A stretch of 64,000 nucleotides of DNA from Mycolicibacterium hodleri (GCF_006439015.1 NZ_RCZG01000001.1:1021557-1085556); one strand, 5' to 3'. Positions 28,271-38,304 are shown, counted from the first letter of the stretch. The notes: generated from the sequence alone by a model not told the origin. Program-made: numbers and translations.

Positions 28271-29518
28271 TCAGGACGGGCGGGTGTGGCCGTCTCCCCA
28301 CACAATCCACTTGGTTGAGGTCAATTCTGGCAGACCCATCGGTCCTCGGGCGTGCAGCTTCTGGGTGGAGATGCCAATCTCGGCACCGAATCCGAACTGC
28401 TCTCCGTCGGTGAACGCGGTCGACGCGTTCACCATCACCGCCGCGGCGTCCACGCGTTCGGTGAAGCGTTGCGCAGCAGCGAGATCGGTGGTGACGATTG
28501 CTTCGGTGTGGCCGGTTCCGTACTCGTTGACGTGGGCGACGGCCGCATCGACGCCGTCGACGATCGCCACCGCGATGTCCATCGAGAGGAACTCCGCGCG
28601 CAGCTCCTCCTCGCTCGGGTCGAGATGGACCGTGACGCCTGCAGCCTGAAGCGCGCTCACCAGTCTCGGCAGCGCCACGTCGGCGATCCCGGAGTCGATC
28701 AGCAGGGTCTCGGCGGCGTTGCAGACGCTCGGCCGACGGGTCTTGGAGTTCAACAGGATTCGTTCGGCGACGTCGAGATCGGCGGCAGCGTGCACGAAGA
28801 CGTGGCAGTTGCCGACGCCCGTTTCGATGGTCGGCACGGTGGCGTCGCGGACCACGGCATCGATGAGTCCGGCTCCCCCGCGCGGGATGACGACGTCGAC
28901 CAGACCGCGGGCCTGGATGAGGTGCGTGACGGTGGCCCGGTCGGCGCTGGGCAGCAGCTGCACGGCGTCCTCGGCGAGCCCCTCGCCGAGGAGCGCGCCG
29001 CGCAAAGCGGTCACCAGAGCCTCATTGGACCGGGCAGCCGACGAACTGCCGCGCAGCAGGGCTGCGTTGCCGGACTTCAGCGTCAGGCCGAACGCGTCGA
29101 CGGTGACGTTCGGACGACCCTCGTAGACCATCCCGACGACCCCGAGGGGTACGCGCTGCTGCCGTATCTGCAAGCCGTTGGGCAGGGTGCTGCCGCGGAG
29201 GATCTCACCGACCGGGTCGGGCAGGCCGGCGACCTGTCGCAGTCCCGCCGCGATCCCGTCGACGCGCTGCGGGTTGAGCGCCAGCCGATCCAACATTGCC
29301 TCGGGTGTTCCTGCTGCGCGGGCGGCGTCTAGGTCTGCGGCGTTGGCGGCCAGCACGTCGTGCACGTGGGCCAGCACGGAGTCGGCGGCCGCGTGAAGCG
29401 CCCGATTCTTGGTCTCCGTGTTGAGCGCGGCGAGGGTGCGGGCGGCGACTCGGGCACGACGGGCCGCGTCGTGTACCTGCTGGCGCAGATCGGTCTGAAG
29501 AGGAGCCTCGACACTCAT
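28271..29518 (-). CDS. proA: Gamma-glutamyl phosphate reductase
   Basis: The 415-residue NADPH enzyme reduces gamma-glutamyl phosphate to glutamate semialdehyde in proline synthesis. The catalytic Cys is in [12 protein letters not shown], with [17 protein letters not shown] as a typical family block. ATG 29518 has TAAGCT 6 bases upstream, predicting a leaderless mRNA. It heads a ten-gene same-strand train. The partner kinase proB is about 12 kb away in the obg operon. Confidence 0.96.
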   Translation of the reverse strand: MSVEAPLQTDLRQQVHDAARRARVAARTLAALNTETKNRALHAAADSVLAHVHDVLAANAADLDAARAAGTPEAMLDRLALNPQRVDGIAAGLRQVAGLPDPVGEILRGSTLPNGLQIRQQRVPLGVVGMVYEGRPNVTVDAFGLTLKSGNAALLRGSSSAARSNEALVTALRGALLGEGLAEDAVQLLPSADRATVTHLIQARGLVDVVIPRGGAGLIDAVVRDATVPTIETGVGNCHVFVHAAADLDVAERILLNSKTRRPSVCNAAETLLIDSGIADVALPRLVSALQAAGVTVHLDPSEEELRAEFLSMDIAVAIVDGVDAAVAHVNEYGTGHTEAIVTTDLAAAQRFTERVDAAAVMVNASTAFTDGEQFGFGAEIGISTQKLHARGPMGLPELTSTKWIVWGDGHTRPS

Positions 29519-29524
29519 TAGGCC

Positions 29525-29530
29525 AGCTTA
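29525..29530 (-). promoter_or_regulatory. -10 element for proA, predicted leaderless promoter
   Basis: TAAGCT on the minus strand ends 6 bases before the proA ATG. Confidence 0.4.
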
Positions 29531-29562
29531 TCGACCTATCCCGCATTCGTCCCCGTTGGGGT

Positions 29563-29568
29563 TACGGT
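29563..29568 (+). promoter_or_regulatory. -10 element for the ribokinase gene, predicted leaderless
   Basis: TACGGT ends 7 bases before the GTG at 29576. Together with the proA element it places two outward leaderless promoters in a 57-base gap. Confidence 0.4.
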
Positions 29569-29575
29569 AGGCGGC

Positions 29576-30430
29576 GTGGCGAACGTGTGCGTGGTCGGCA
29601 GCGTGAACCTCGACCAATCCTTCGTCGTCCACGCGCTGCCACAGCCCGGCGAGACGGTCTTGGCCTTCTCGTCGTCGTCTACGCCGGGAGGCAAGGGCGG
29701 CAATCAGGCCGTCGCCGCGGCGCGTGCGGGTGCCTCGGTCCACCTCGTCGCCGCGTTCGGTGACGATGGGGCGGCCGAGCAGCTGCGCACACACCTGCTC
29801 GCCAACGGCGTGGGTATGGACGGCACGGTGACGGTGCCTGGACCGAGCGGCGCGGCCGCGATCGTGGTGGATGCTGCCGCCGAGAACACCATCGTCGTTG
29901 CGGCGGGAGCCAATTCGCATCTGTCCATGGCATCTTCTCAAGCCAGGCGCGTGGTCGCCGATTCCGACGTGGTGTTGCTGCAGTTGGAGATCCCCCTTGC
30001 CACCGTGCTCGCAGGCGCCCGAGTGGGCCGCGAGGCGGGTGCGCTGGTGATCGTCAACGCGTCTCCGGCGGGCGCAGACCCCGCAGCGCTCGCCGAACTC
30101 GCCGGCGTGGTCGACGTCGTCGTGGTGAACGAGGCCGAGGCCGCCGAGTGGCACTGGCCCGTGGATCACCTCGTCGTCACACTGGGATCGGCCGGTGCGC
30201 GTTACCAAGGACCTGACACCAGCCTCGAGGTTCCCGCTCCGCCGGTCGAACCAGTCGACACCACCGGAGCGGGCGACGTATTCGCCGGAGTCCTTGCCGC
30301 CGAATGGCTTTCCGGCCCCGAGATCGCTCTTCGTCGCGCGTGCGCCGCGGGTGCGTTGGCCACCTTGACGGCAGGCGCCGGCGACTGTGCACCCAGCGCC
30401 GAAGCGATCGACGACGTGCTCAACGACTGA
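29576..30430 (+). CDS. rbsK: Ribokinase, PfkB family
   Basis: The 284-residue sugar kinase corresponds to Rv2436. The N-terminal VCVVGSVNLD and GGKGGNQAVAAARAG (PfkB signature 1), and the catalytic VDTTGAGDVFAGVLA (Asp base), are intact. It phosphorylates ribose or a similar sugar at O5; the exact substrate is inferred. The start is GTG with no ribosome site. The enoyl-CoA hydratase gene follows after 9 bases. Confidence 0.85.
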   Translation: MANVCVVGSVNLDQSFVVHALPQPGETVLAFSSSSTPGGKGGNQAVAAARAGASVHLVAAFGDDGAAEQLRTHLLANGVGMDGTVTVPGPSGAAAIVVDAAAENTIVVAAGANSHLSMASSQARRVVADSDVVLLQLEIPLATVLAGARVGREAGALVIVNASPAGADPAALAELAGVVDVVVVNEAEAAEWHWPVDHLVVTLGSAGARYQGPDTSLEVPAPPVEPVDTTGAGDVFAGVLAAEWLSGPEIALRRACAAGALATLTAGAGDCAPSAEAIDDVLND

Positions 30431-30439
30431 GGAGAACGC

Positions 30440-31264
30440 ATGACCACCACCGCGAACGCCCCGCGGCCACCGGATGGCGACTGGCTGGGCACGCCCTTCC
30501 TGCGGTTCGAGCGCGAGGGGCCATTCGCAGTGGTGACACTGGACCGGCCGAAGGCCCGCAATGCGATGTCGCCCGCGATGTACTTCGGCATCGGTTACGC
30601 AGTCAAGCACGTCGCCGCCGACCAGGATCTCGCCGGTTTGATCATCACCGGCACCGGCGATGTGTTCGCCCCGGGCGGTGATCTCGGCGGCGCAGGAGGC
30701 GACGATTGGATGGACTTCGGTTCCCTCTCGATGGAGGCACTGCTGCCGTTCGACACGCTGCGCACGTCCAGGAAGCCGGTAGTGACGGCGGTCAACGGGC
30801 TGGCTCAGGGCGGCGGATTGCAGATCGCGATGTGCAGCGACATGGCCGTGGTGAGCGATCGCGCCACGTTCCGGGTGCCGGAGCTGTACCGCGGCATCGC
30901 CGACACGTACTACAGCCACATGCTGGCGAGGTTGATCGGGCCCGTGCGTACCCGCGACCTGATGTTCACCGGCCGGACCCTGACCGCGCAGGAGGCCGTC
31001 GACTGGGGCATCGTCGCCCGGCTGGTGCCGCACGACGAGCTGATCAGCAGCGCCCGCGAGATGCTCGCTCAGTGCTGCCGTACCGCGCCGGCCGCCCGCG
31101 CGGTGGTGAAGTCCAGCCTCGACGGCTACATCGGTCTGTTCGATCGAATCGGGATGACGTCGAGCCTTGGCGGCGACGAGGCAGTCGAAGGGTTCATGGC
31201 GTTCAAGGAGCGCCGCTCGCCCAGCTGGGTGCACCCCGACCTTCGGATCGCCGGGCGCCTCTAG
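30440..31264 (+). CDS. Enoyl-CoA hydratase/isomerase family protein
   Basis: The 274-residue crotonase-fold protein has oxyanion-hole segments PKARNAMSPAM and VNGLAQGGGLQIAM. At the usual catalytic Glu positions it has acidic or polar residues (SDMAVVSDRATFRVPELYRG), so hydratase activity is plausible but other crotonase reactions are possible. GAGGAG lies upstream of the ATG, and the gap to the ribokinase gene is 9 bases, so they share a transcript. It is convergent with nadE. Confidence 0.82.
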   Translation: MTTTANAPRPPDGDWLGTPFLRFEREGPFAVVTLDRPKARNAMSPAMYFGIGYAVKHVAADQDLAGLIITGTGDVFAPGGDLGGAGGDDWMDFGSLSMEALLPFDTLRTSRKPVVTAVNGLAQGGGLQIAMCSDMAVVSDRATFRVPELYRGIADTYYSHMLARLIGPVRTRDLMFTGRTLTAQEAVDWGIVARLVPHDELISSAREMLAQCCRTAPAARAVVKSSLDGYIGLFDRIGMTSSLGGDEAVEGFMAFKERRSPSWVHPDLRIAGRL

Positions 31265-31331
31265 CCCTCACGAGTTGAGGTCGAGCTGTCCGGCGGCGTC
31301 AGGCCGTCCTCCTGCACGAGCCTGGGGCCGG

Positions 31332-33377
31332 CTACGGACCGGAGGGCACCTCGCGTTCGATCTCCTCGAGCCAGATCCGAGCCGACATGTCCGACGGCGC
31401 GCGCCAGTCGCCGCGCGGCGACAGCGCTCCTCCCGAAGACACCTTGGGACCATTCGGCAGAGCTGAGCGCTTGAACTGGCTGAAGGAGTAGAAGCGCTGC
31501 ACGAAGACCTGCAGCCACTGCCGGATCTCGCCGAGCGAGTAGTCCGGCCGCTTGTCCAGCGGGTATCCGGCGGGCCAGCCACCTCGCTCCGCATCGCCCC
31601 ACGCGTGCCACGCCAGGAACGCGACCTTCGACGGACGGAACCCCCAGCGGAGGACCTGATACAGCGAGAAGTCCTGTAGCGCATAGGGCCCCACCTTGGC
31701 CTCGCTGCTCTGGATCTCTTCACCATCGCCGGCCGGCACCAACTCCGGCGTGATCTCGGTGTTCAGCACCGATTGCAACACCCCGTTGACGTCGTCGCCG
31801 AACTGTCCGGAGGAGATCACCCACCGAATCAAGTGCTGTATCAGCGTCTTCGGCACGCCGCCATTGACGTTGTAGTGCGACATCTGGTCACCGACGCCGT
31901 ACGTGGACCAGCCGAGCGCGAGCTCGGACAGATCGCCGGTGCCAAGCACGATGCCGCCGCGCTGGTTGGCCAGCCGGAATAGATAGTCGGTGCGCAGACC
32001 CGCCTGGACGTTCTCGAACGTGACGTCGTAGACCTTCTCACCCCGTCCGAACGGATGATCCATCTCGGTGAGCATGAGCGAGGCGGTGTCGCGAATGTCG
32101 ATCTCCGCGAACGTCACTCCAAGTGTCTTGCCCAGCGCGATGGCATTGCCCTTGGTGTGCTCACCGGTCGCAAAGCCGGGCATCGTGAAGGCAAGGATGT
32201 CGCTACGCGGTCGACCTTCGCGATCCATCGCACGCGCCGCGACGATCAGGGCGTGGGTCGAATCGAGGCCGCCGGATACGCCGATCACGACCTTCGGATA
32301 GTTCAGCGCACGTAGCCGTTGTTCCAAACCAGACACCTGGATGTTGTAGGCCTCGTAGCAATCGTGTTGCAGCCGTTCGGGATCCGACGGTACGAAGGGG
32401 AATCTCTCCACCGCGCGCCGCAGTCCGATGTCACCCGCGGGCGGGTCCACCACGAACTCGACATGACGAAAGCGGTCGGTGAGATCGCGGTGGTGGCGCC
32501 GGTTGTCGTCGAAGGTGCCCATGCGCAGCCGTTCGGCCCGCAGGAGTTCGATGTCCACGTCGGCGACGGACTTGCGCTCCCCTTTCGGGAACCGCTCGGA
32601 CTCGGCGAGCAGGACGCCGTTCTCGTAAATCATCGTCTGGCCGTCCCAGGCCAGGTCCGTGGTCGACTCCCCTTCTCCCGCGGCCGCATACACGTACGCG
32701 GCCAAGCACCGAGATGACGCCGAGCGCGCCAGCAGCTTGCGATCGTCGGCGCGGCCGATGGTGATCGGGCTGCCGGACAGGTTCGCCAGCACGGTCGCGC
32801 CGGCCAACGCCGCTTCGGCACTGGGCGGCACGGGAACCCACATGTCCTCGCAGATCTCGACGTGCAGCACGAACCCGGGAAGATCGCTGGCGGTGAACAG
32901 CAGATCCGGACCGAACGGCACTTCGGTGCCGCAGAGGCTGATGACGCCCCCCTGGTCGTCGCCGGGCGCCACCTGGCGCCTTTCGTAGAACTCGCGGTAG
33001 GTCGGCAGGTATGACTTCGGTGCGACGCCGAGCACGGTCCCGCGGTGGATCACGACCGCGGTGTTGTAGATGCGGTTGCGATGGCGCAGCGGCGCACCCA
33101 CCACGAGCACCGGCAGCAGATCCACCGACGCCGCCACCAGCTCGTCGACCGCCTCCTCCACGGCATCGAGCAGGGTGTCCTGCAACAGAATGTCCTCGAT
33201 CGAGTATCCGGATAGTGTGAGCTCGGGAAAGACCGCCAGCGCGACTCCCTCGTCATGGCATTCGTGCGCCAGGCGCAGCACGGATTCGGCATTCGCCTTC
33301 GGGTCGGCCAAGGTCGTGCGATGGGTGCACGCAGCCACCCGCACGTAGTCGTGACGGTAGGCGGAGTAGAAGTCCAC
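31332..33377 (-). CDS. nadE: Glutamine-dependent NAD+ synthetase
   Basis: The 681-residue two-domain enzyme has an N-terminal nitrilase-type glutaminase (Glu52 in FPELTLSGY, Lys near 121, Cys near 176 in HVEICEDM) and a C-terminal synthetase with the ATP P-loop [12 protein letters not shown]. It converts deamido-NAD to NAD using glutamine through an ammonia tunnel. The start is GTG 33377, aligning with the M. tuberculosis N-terminus (xFYSAY). GATAAT lies 6 bases upstream and three 13-bp repeats cover the promoter. Confidence 0.96.
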   Translation of the reverse strand: MDFYSAYRHDYVRVAACTHRTTLADPKANAESVLRLAHECHDEGVALAVFPELTLSGYSIEDILLQDTLLDAVEEAVDELVAASVDLLPVLVVGAPLRHRNRIYNTAVVIHRGTVLGVAPKSYLPTYREFYERRQVAPGDDQGGVISLCGTEVPFGPDLLFTASDLPGFVLHVEICEDMWVPVPPSAEAALAGATVLANLSGSPITIGRADDRKLLARSASSRCLAAYVYAAAGEGESTTDLAWDGQTMIYENGVLLAESERFPKGERKSVADVDIELLRAERLRMGTFDDNRRHHRDLTDRFRHVEFVVDPPAGDIGLRRAVERFPFVPSDPERLQHDCYEAYNIQVSGLEQRLRALNYPKVVIGVSGGLDSTHALIVAARAMDREGRPRSDILAFTMPGFATGEHTKGNAIALGKTLGVTFAEIDIRDTASLMLTEMDHPFGRGEKVYDVTFENVQAGLRTDYLFRLANQRGGIVLGTGDLSELALGWSTYGVGDQMSHYNVNGGVPKTLIQHLIRWVISSGQFGDDVNGVLQSVLNTEITPELVPAGDGEEIQSSEAKVGPYALQDFSLYQVLRWGFRPSKVAFLAWHAWGDAERGGWPAGYPLDKRPDYSLGEIRQWLQVFVQRFYSFSQFKRSALPNGPKVSSGGALSPRGDWRAPSDMSARIWLEEIEREVPSGP

Positions 33378-33383
33378 GTCGCC

Positions 33384-33389
33384 ATTATC
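33384..33389 (-). promoter_or_regulatory. -10 element for nadE, predicted leaderless promoter
   Basis: GATAAT on the minus strand ends 6 bases before the GTG start. It overlaps the first of three direct repeats. Confidence 0.5.
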
Positions 33390-33421
33390 TCAGGCGATTG
33401 TCTCAGGCCACTGTCTCAGAC
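33387..33421 (+). repeat. Three 13-bp-period direct repeats over the nadE promoter
   Basis: ATCTCAGGC, GTCTCAGGC and GTCTCAGAC start at 33387, 33400 and 33413. They span the -10 to -35 region of nadE, so they may be regulator sites. The gap 33378-33603 also holds a ribosome site AAGGAG for the aminotransferase gene. Confidence 0.6.
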
Positions 33422-33603
33422 CGCCTCGGGTAGATAACCGATTGATGGTCTCGACGTCATATCGGACTGCGCATCCGGAAACCGTCGGCCCGATTGACAA
33501 TGCCGATGTTGTGAATGGGTATGGAACAGGTGTTTCCCCCGCGAGTCGCTTTGGCCAATCATGTCAAACGGGGCGCATCTGCCCACACACTCAAGGAGCA
33601 GAC

Positions 33604-34848
33604 GTGACTTCAGCCCCCTCGGTCAAGAGCGCCGATGTGGACCTGACCCGGCGCGCGGCCAAGGTCATACCGGGCGGCATGTACGGGCACCAGGCGATCC
33701 GCAACATGTCTCCTGCCTATCCGCAGTTCTTCAGGGCCGCCGAAGGCGCACTGATCACGGACGTCGACGGCAATGAGTACGTCGACCTCATGTGCAGCTG
33801 GGGGCCGATCGTGCTGGGGCATCGCGATCCCGTCGTGACGCAGGCGGTACGCGAGCAGATGGAGAAGGGTGATTGCCTCGACGGTCCCGGGCCGGTCTTG
33901 GTGGACCTGGCGGAGGCCCTCGTCGACGCGATAGACGACGCGGACTGGATTCTGTTCGGCAAGAACGGAACCGACGCCACGACTGCATGCCTGACCATCG
34001 CCCGGGCACACACGTCGAGGGCAGTGGTCTTGGTCGCGCGCGGCGTCTATCACGGCGCGGCGCCCTGGTGCTCCCCCGTGCCGGCGGGAACCCTTCCGAG
34101 TGACCGGGCTGCGATGGGCTATTTCGAGTACAACGACCAAGCCGACTTCGACCGCGCCGTGGAGGCGGCCGGGAGCGATCTCGCCGGGGTCATGCTGACG
34201 CCCTTCCGGCACGTCGAGGGCGAGGACCAGGAACTCGTCGACGTCGAATTCGCCCGGCACGTCCGCCGACGGTGCGATGAACTCGACGCATTGCTCATCC
34301 TCGACGACGTGCGATGTGGATTCCGATTCGCACACGGTGGCAGTTGGGAACCGATCGGAGTGTCTTCCGACCTGAGCGCGTGGAGCAAGGCGATCGCCAA
34401 TGGCTACCCACTCGCCGCGGTTACCGGTCGGGAATCTTTGCGCGACGCAGCATCTGCGGTATTCCTCACCGGATCCTTCTGGATGAATTCGACACCCATG
34501 GCCGCGGCGCTGGCGACGATCCGTCGCCTAGACGCCATCGATGGGGTGTCGTTGATGCAACGCGCCGGTGCACGATTACGGGCGGGCGTTCTGACTCAGG
34601 CCGCCGACAGCGGGCTCACCATCGCCTACACGGGTCCGGACGTCATGCCGTACATGACCTTCGCGGGCGACGTCCACCACGAGCGGATGACGAGGTTTGC
34701 CGAGGCCGCTCTGGCCTCCGGCGTCTACCTGCATCCGAAGCACAACTGGTTCATGTCCTGCGCGATGGACGACGCGGTCATCGACCGGGCGCTGCGCGCT
34801 ACGGAGCAGGCCTTCGCCGCCGTGCGACGGCACTTCGGCCCCCGCTGA
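33604..34848 (+). CDS. Class III (glutamate-1-semialdehyde aminomutase-like) aminotransferase
   Basis: The 414-residue PLP enzyme resembles GSA aminomutase (HemL) and related class III transaminases. The Schiff-base Lys is in LSAWSKAIANGYPLAA and the PLP-binding Asp in LLILDDVRCGFR. It is probably not hemL, because it pairs with a permease and a LysR gene as a catabolic set, and the family also contains beta-amino-acid and amine transaminases. GTG 33604 is fixed by AAGGAG 5 bases before it; the frame is open upstream but lacks family sequence there. Gap to the permease: 30 bases. Confidence 0.8.
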   Translation: MTSAPSVKSADVDLTRRAAKVIPGGMYGHQAIRNMSPAYPQFFRAAEGALITDVDGNEYVDLMCSWGPIVLGHRDPVVTQAVREQMEKGDCLDGPGPVLVDLAEALVDAIDDADWILFGKNGTDATTACLTIARAHTSRAVVLVARGVYHGAAPWCSPVPAGTLPSDRAAMGYFEYNDQADFDRAVEAAGSDLAGVMLTPFRHVEGEDQELVDVEFARHVRRRCDELDALLILDDVRCGFRFAHGGSWEPIGVSSDLSAWSKAIANGYPLAAVTGRESLRDAASAVFLTGSFWMNSTPMAAALATIRRLDAIDGVSLMQRAGARLRAGVLTQAADSGLTIAYTGPDVMPYMTFAGDVHHERMTRFAEAALASGVYLHPKHNWFMSCAMDDAVIDRALRATEQAFAAVRRHFGPR

Positions 34849-34878
34849 CCTCATTTCACCGAATCAAGGAGAATCTCA

Positions 34879-36378
34879 ATGACGATCGAACGACCCTCCG
34901 ACGAGCGCAAGGCTGCGGCACCGGCGGAGAACCCCAACGACGCAGCGCTCGCCTCATTTGGTTACACGCAGGAACTCAAGCGGACGCTGCGATTCTTTTC
35001 ACTGTTCGCGATTTCCTTCTCGATCGTGTCCATCTCTACCGGTATCTTCCTCAACTACGGTTTCGCCATCAATCAGTTTGGCGGCGCTTCGATTTGGACG
35101 TGGCCCATCGCCGCGGCAGGTCAAATCGTGATGGCACTGCTGATCGCGGAGCTGAGTACGAAGATTCCGTTGGCTGGCTACGCCTACCAGTGGGGCGCGC
35201 GCCTAGTCGGCTCCACCTACGGCTGGTATACCGGCTTCTTCGGCCTGCTGTACATGAGCATCACGGGCGGGGCGATCATCCTGCTGGGCGCTACCCCACT
35301 GTTGTTCGAGGCGATGGGCATCAGCCCGCCCGACGGCGTACTGCTCGGCGTGGCGATGGCCATCCTGTTGTTCACGGTCGTGATCAACATCGTCGGCGTC
35401 CAGTTGGCGGCGCGGGTCAACAACACCGCCGTGGTCGCCGAGATCATTGGAATCGTGCTGTTGGCAGTCACCGTGGTCGTCGCATTCGGTCTCTACACCG
35501 GAGACGGCGGTGGCTCGGTCGCCAATCTCACCAATACCTCGGGAACCGCAGGCTCTGGAATCGGCCACTTCGTGCTGGCCGGACTGCTGGGTATCTACAC
35601 GATGGTGGGGTTCGAACTCTCGGCGGATTTGACCGAAGAGGCCATCGACTCCCAGAGGGCCGTCCCACGCGGCGTGCTCATGGGCGTCATAGGGTCGGCC
35701 ATACTCGGAATGCTGGCGCTGATCTGCTTCACCGTGGCCATGCCTGATCTTGGCGCCGCACAGGAGTCGGACGCGCCGATCGTGACGATCGCAGACTTCT
35801 ACCTGCCCTCCCCGCTGGTGAAGGCATTCATCGTAGTCGTGGCGTTCTCGATGATCGCGCTCGTCATCGCCAATCAGGCCGCTCAGGCCCGCTTGATGTA
35901 TTCGATGGGCCGAGACAATATGTTGCCGTTCTCGCGTCACTTCCGGTTGGTCAACGAGCGCACCAAGACGCCGATGCGCGCTCTCATCGTGGGCGGCGTC
36001 GTCAGCGTCGGATTCATGGTCTACGGCTTCCTGCAAACGGACTCGTTCGCCACCCTGATCGGTGCCACGTCCATCGCCCCGTATGTCGTCTATTTGCTGA
36101 TCGTGGGGTCCTACATGCGTCGCCGTTCAACGCTGGCCGCCGCGCCCGGCGCGTTCAACCTGGGCCGGTGGGGCGTGCCGCTGATGGTCGTCGGGCTGGT
36201 GTGGATCATCGCGGCACTGCTCATCCTGACCATCCCGGCAGACTTCCACGGTGCGGTGAAGGTGGTGGCGGCTGCGACCGTGCTTGCGGTGCTCTGGCAC
36301 GTGTTGGTGCTGAGGGGTCGCATCAAGAGGGGCGAGGCCGGTGTCGCGAAGTTTACGAATTCGGCACGGCGAGCGTGA
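34879..36378 (+). CDS. APC-superfamily amino acid/amine permease
   Basis: The 499-residue membrane protein has about twelve helices. Family features are the first helix region FSLFAISFSIVSISTGIF (short form: FAISFSIVSISTG) and GYAYQWGARLVGSTYGW. The substrate is probably the amino acid or amine handled by the upstream aminotransferase. AAGGAG lies before the ATG. The 3' end overlaps the convergent LysR gene by 26 bases. Confidence 0.85.
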   Translation: MTIERPSDERKAAAPAENPNDAALASFGYTQELKRTLRFFSLFAISFSIVSISTGIFLNYGFAINQFGGASIWTWPIAAAGQIVMALLIAELSTKIPLAGYAYQWGARLVGSTYGWYTGFFGLLYMSITGGAIILLGATPLLFEAMGISPPDGVLLGVAMAILLFTVVINIVGVQLAARVNNTAVVAEIIGIVLLAVTVVVAFGLYTGDGGGSVANLTNTSGTAGSGIGHFVLAGLLGIYTMVGFELSADLTEEAIDSQRAVPRGVLMGVIGSAILGMLALICFTVAMPDLGAAQESDAPIVTIADFYLPSPLVKAFIVVVAFSMIALVIANQAAQARLMYSMGRDNMLPFSRHFRLVNERTKTPMRALIVGGVVSVGFMVYGFLQTDSFATLIGATSIAPYVVYLLIVGSYMRRRSTLAAAPGAFNLGRWGVPLMVVGLVWIIAALLILTIPADFHGAVKVVAAATVLAVLWHVLVLRGRIKRGEAGVAKFTNSARRA

Positions 36379-37312
36379 ATACCACTCCGCTGAAGGGGTT
36401 CTCGATCCCCTCGACCGTCTCCACCTCGCGAGCCCGTACTTCCTGGGCGACGCGGTTGAAGGCGAGGGCGAGCGGTGAAACCCGGTCGCGTCGCCATGCG
36501 ATCGCCAGGGTCGAACCCGGTACGTCGATGATCGGGATGTAGCGCACCCCCGCGTGTGGGATATACCGCATGATCGCGGCCGGGTTGACCGTGCAGGCCA
36601 GTCCGGCCGCTATCAGCTCGATCTCCTCGGTGTTGCTGGTGGTCGGCGTCAGAAGTGGCTCGGTCACTCCGGTGCGGAAGTCTTGGAGACTCCAGAAGCG
36701 CCGATACTCCTCGTCAGTAGAACGTCCTACGGCAAGCGGAACATCGAGAATGTCGTTCACCGACAGTGTCTTTCGATGCGCGAGAGCGTGACGAACCGAC
36801 ACTGTCAGCACCCGCGGCTCGACGAAGAGGGTGTGCGCGACGATGTTGGGATCTGAGAGCGGTGGCCTGATGATCGCGACCTCGGCCCACTGCTCGGACA
36901 AGCCCGCGCTCTGATCTGGTAGACCGAATTCGCGCATCTCGATCTCGACGTTGGGGAATTGCCGGGAGAACTCTTCGACGATGTAGGGCGTCAATTCCAG
37001 CGCGGCGCCCAGCCCGAACCCGATCCGCAGGTGGCCGACGGCACCCGCGTCGTGTCGCCGTGCTTCTTCGATGCCCGCGTCGAGGCTGGCGAGTGCCGAC
37101 TGCACGCCGATCAGAAATGCTTCGCCCGCGGGTGTCAGTTCCACCGATCGCGTGGTCCGGTAGAAGAGCAGTGCACCGACTTCCTCCTCTAAATCGCGAA
37201 TCTGCCGCGACAGAGATTGCTGCGCCATGAACAGTCGGGTCGCGGCCCTGGTGAAGTGCCGCTCTTCGGCGACGACCGCGAAGTAGCGGAGCTTCCGCAC
37301 GGTCAGGTCCAT
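36353..37312 (-). CDS. LysR-family transcriptional regulator
   Basis: The 319-residue protein has an N-terminal winged helix-turn-helix (LRYFAVVAEERHFTRAATRL, first part LRYFAVVAEERHF) and a C-terminal periplasmic-binding-like effector domain from about residue 90. ATG 37312 has TATCGT 6 bases upstream, giving a leaderless prediction. It is convergent with the permease, and probably controls the aminotransferase-permease pair although it is not divergent from it, as LysR genes often are. Confidence 0.85.
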   Translation of the reverse strand: MDLTVRKLRYFAVVAEERHFTRAATRLFMAQQSLSRQIRDLEEEVGALLFYRTTRSVELTPAGEAFLIGVQSALASLDAGIEEARRHDAGAVGHLRIGFGLGAALELTPYIVEEFSRQFPNVEIEMREFGLPDQSAGLSEQWAEVAIIRPPLSDPNIVAHTLFVEPRVLTVSVRHALAHRKTLSVNDILDVPLAVGRSTDEEYRRFWSLQDFRTGVTEPLLTPTTSNTEEIELIAAGLACTVNPAAIMRYIPHAGVRYIPIIDVPGSTLAIAWRRDRVSPLALAFNRVAQEVRAREVETVEGIENPFSGVVFTLAVPNS

Positions 37313-37318
37313 CCAGCG

Positions 37319-37324
37319 ACGATA
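37319..37324 (-). promoter_or_regulatory. -10 element for the LysR gene, predicted leaderless
   Basis: TATCGT on the minus strand ends 6 bases before the ATG at 37312. Confidence 0.4.
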
Positions 37325-37379
37325 GCCCGCGATCGCCACTCGATCGACCGGGTGACGACTGCGCCTATCCTGGACAGAG

Positions 37380-38222
37380 ATGAACGGTCCCACGGCTCCC
37401 GAACTGGTCAAGGTGCTCGCAGGTCGGCGATTGGCAGTACTCACGGGCGCAGGCATGTCGACCGATTCGGGAATTCCCGACTACCGGGGCCCCGACTCGC
37501 CGCCAAGCAACCCGATGACCATCCGGCAGTTCACCTCCGACCCGGCCTACCGCCAGCGGTACTGGGCCCGAAACCACGTCGGCTGGCGACACATGGACGG
37601 CACCCTGCCCAATGCCGGGCACCGCGCACTCGCGGCATTGGAGCGCGCAGGTGTCGTCACGGGCCTCATCACCCAGAACGTCGACCTACTGCACACCAAG
37701 GCGGGCAGCCGGGCCGTCGTGAATCTGCATGGGACCTATGCCGACGTGGTGTGCCTCGCGTGCGGGTTCACGATGACACGCGCGGCGTTGGCCGACGAGC
37801 TCGAGGCGCTCAACCCGGGCTTCGCCGAACGCGCCGAACTCGTCGGCGGCATCGCGGTGGCTCCCGATGCCGACGCGACGGTCGAGGAGACGTCGGCGTT
37901 CCGGTACGTCAACTGCCCCCGCTGCGGCGGCATGCTGAAGCCCGACATCGTGTACTTCGGCGAGAGTGTTCCGAAGGACCGAGTGGCGCAAGCCTTCTCG
38001 ATGGTCGACGATGCCGACGCGTTGCTCGTCGCAGGCTCGTCACTGACGGTGTTCTCGGGACTGCGGTTCGTCCGGCACGCGGTGTCGCATGGCACGCCCG
38101 TCGCGATCATCAACCGTGGACCCACTCGCGGCGACTCCCTGGCCACCGTCAAACTCGACGCGGGGTGTTCGGAGCTCCTGGTGCTCCTCACCGACGAACT
38201 CTCCCCGATCGCGGCACGCTGA
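37380..38222 (+). CDS. NAD-dependent protein deacylase, sirtuin (class II-like)
   Basis: The 280-residue Sir2 protein has GAGMSTDSGIPDYRG at residues 23-37, TQNVD near 98-102, and the catalytic His117 in LHG. A four-Cys zinc site is Cys125/Cys128 (CLAC) and Cys179/Cys182 (CPRC). NVDLLHTKAGS and the SIPDYR-type motif fit class II (SIRT4-like) enzymes. It removes acyl groups from lysine using NAD. TATCCT lies 8 bases before the ATG. It is divergent from the LysR gene. The substrate is unknown. Confidence 0.9.
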   Translation: MNGPTAPELVKVLAGRRLAVLTGAGMSTDSGIPDYRGPDSPPSNPMTIRQFTSDPAYRQRYWARNHVGWRHMDGTLPNAGHRALAALERAGVVTGLITQNVDLLHTKAGSRAVVNLHGTYADVVCLACGFTMTRAALADELEALNPGFAERAELVGGIAVAPDADATVEETSAFRYVNCPRCGGMLKPDIVYFGESVPKDRVAQAFSMVDDADALLVAGSSLTVFSGLRFVRHAVSHGTPVAIINRGPTRGDSLATVKLDAGCSELLVLLTDELSPIAAR

Positions 38223-38304
38223 CACCCGGCGCCGAAACCATGCTTGTTGACGCGAACGGTCGGCTCTCCGTCGACACGCGTAGTTTCGCGAAGGTTCGTA
38301 CTCC

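Noticed and set aside
33442..33603. Longer N-terminus for the aminotransferase
   Set aside because: The 54 extra residues have no family similarity, and the ribosome site favours GTG 33604.
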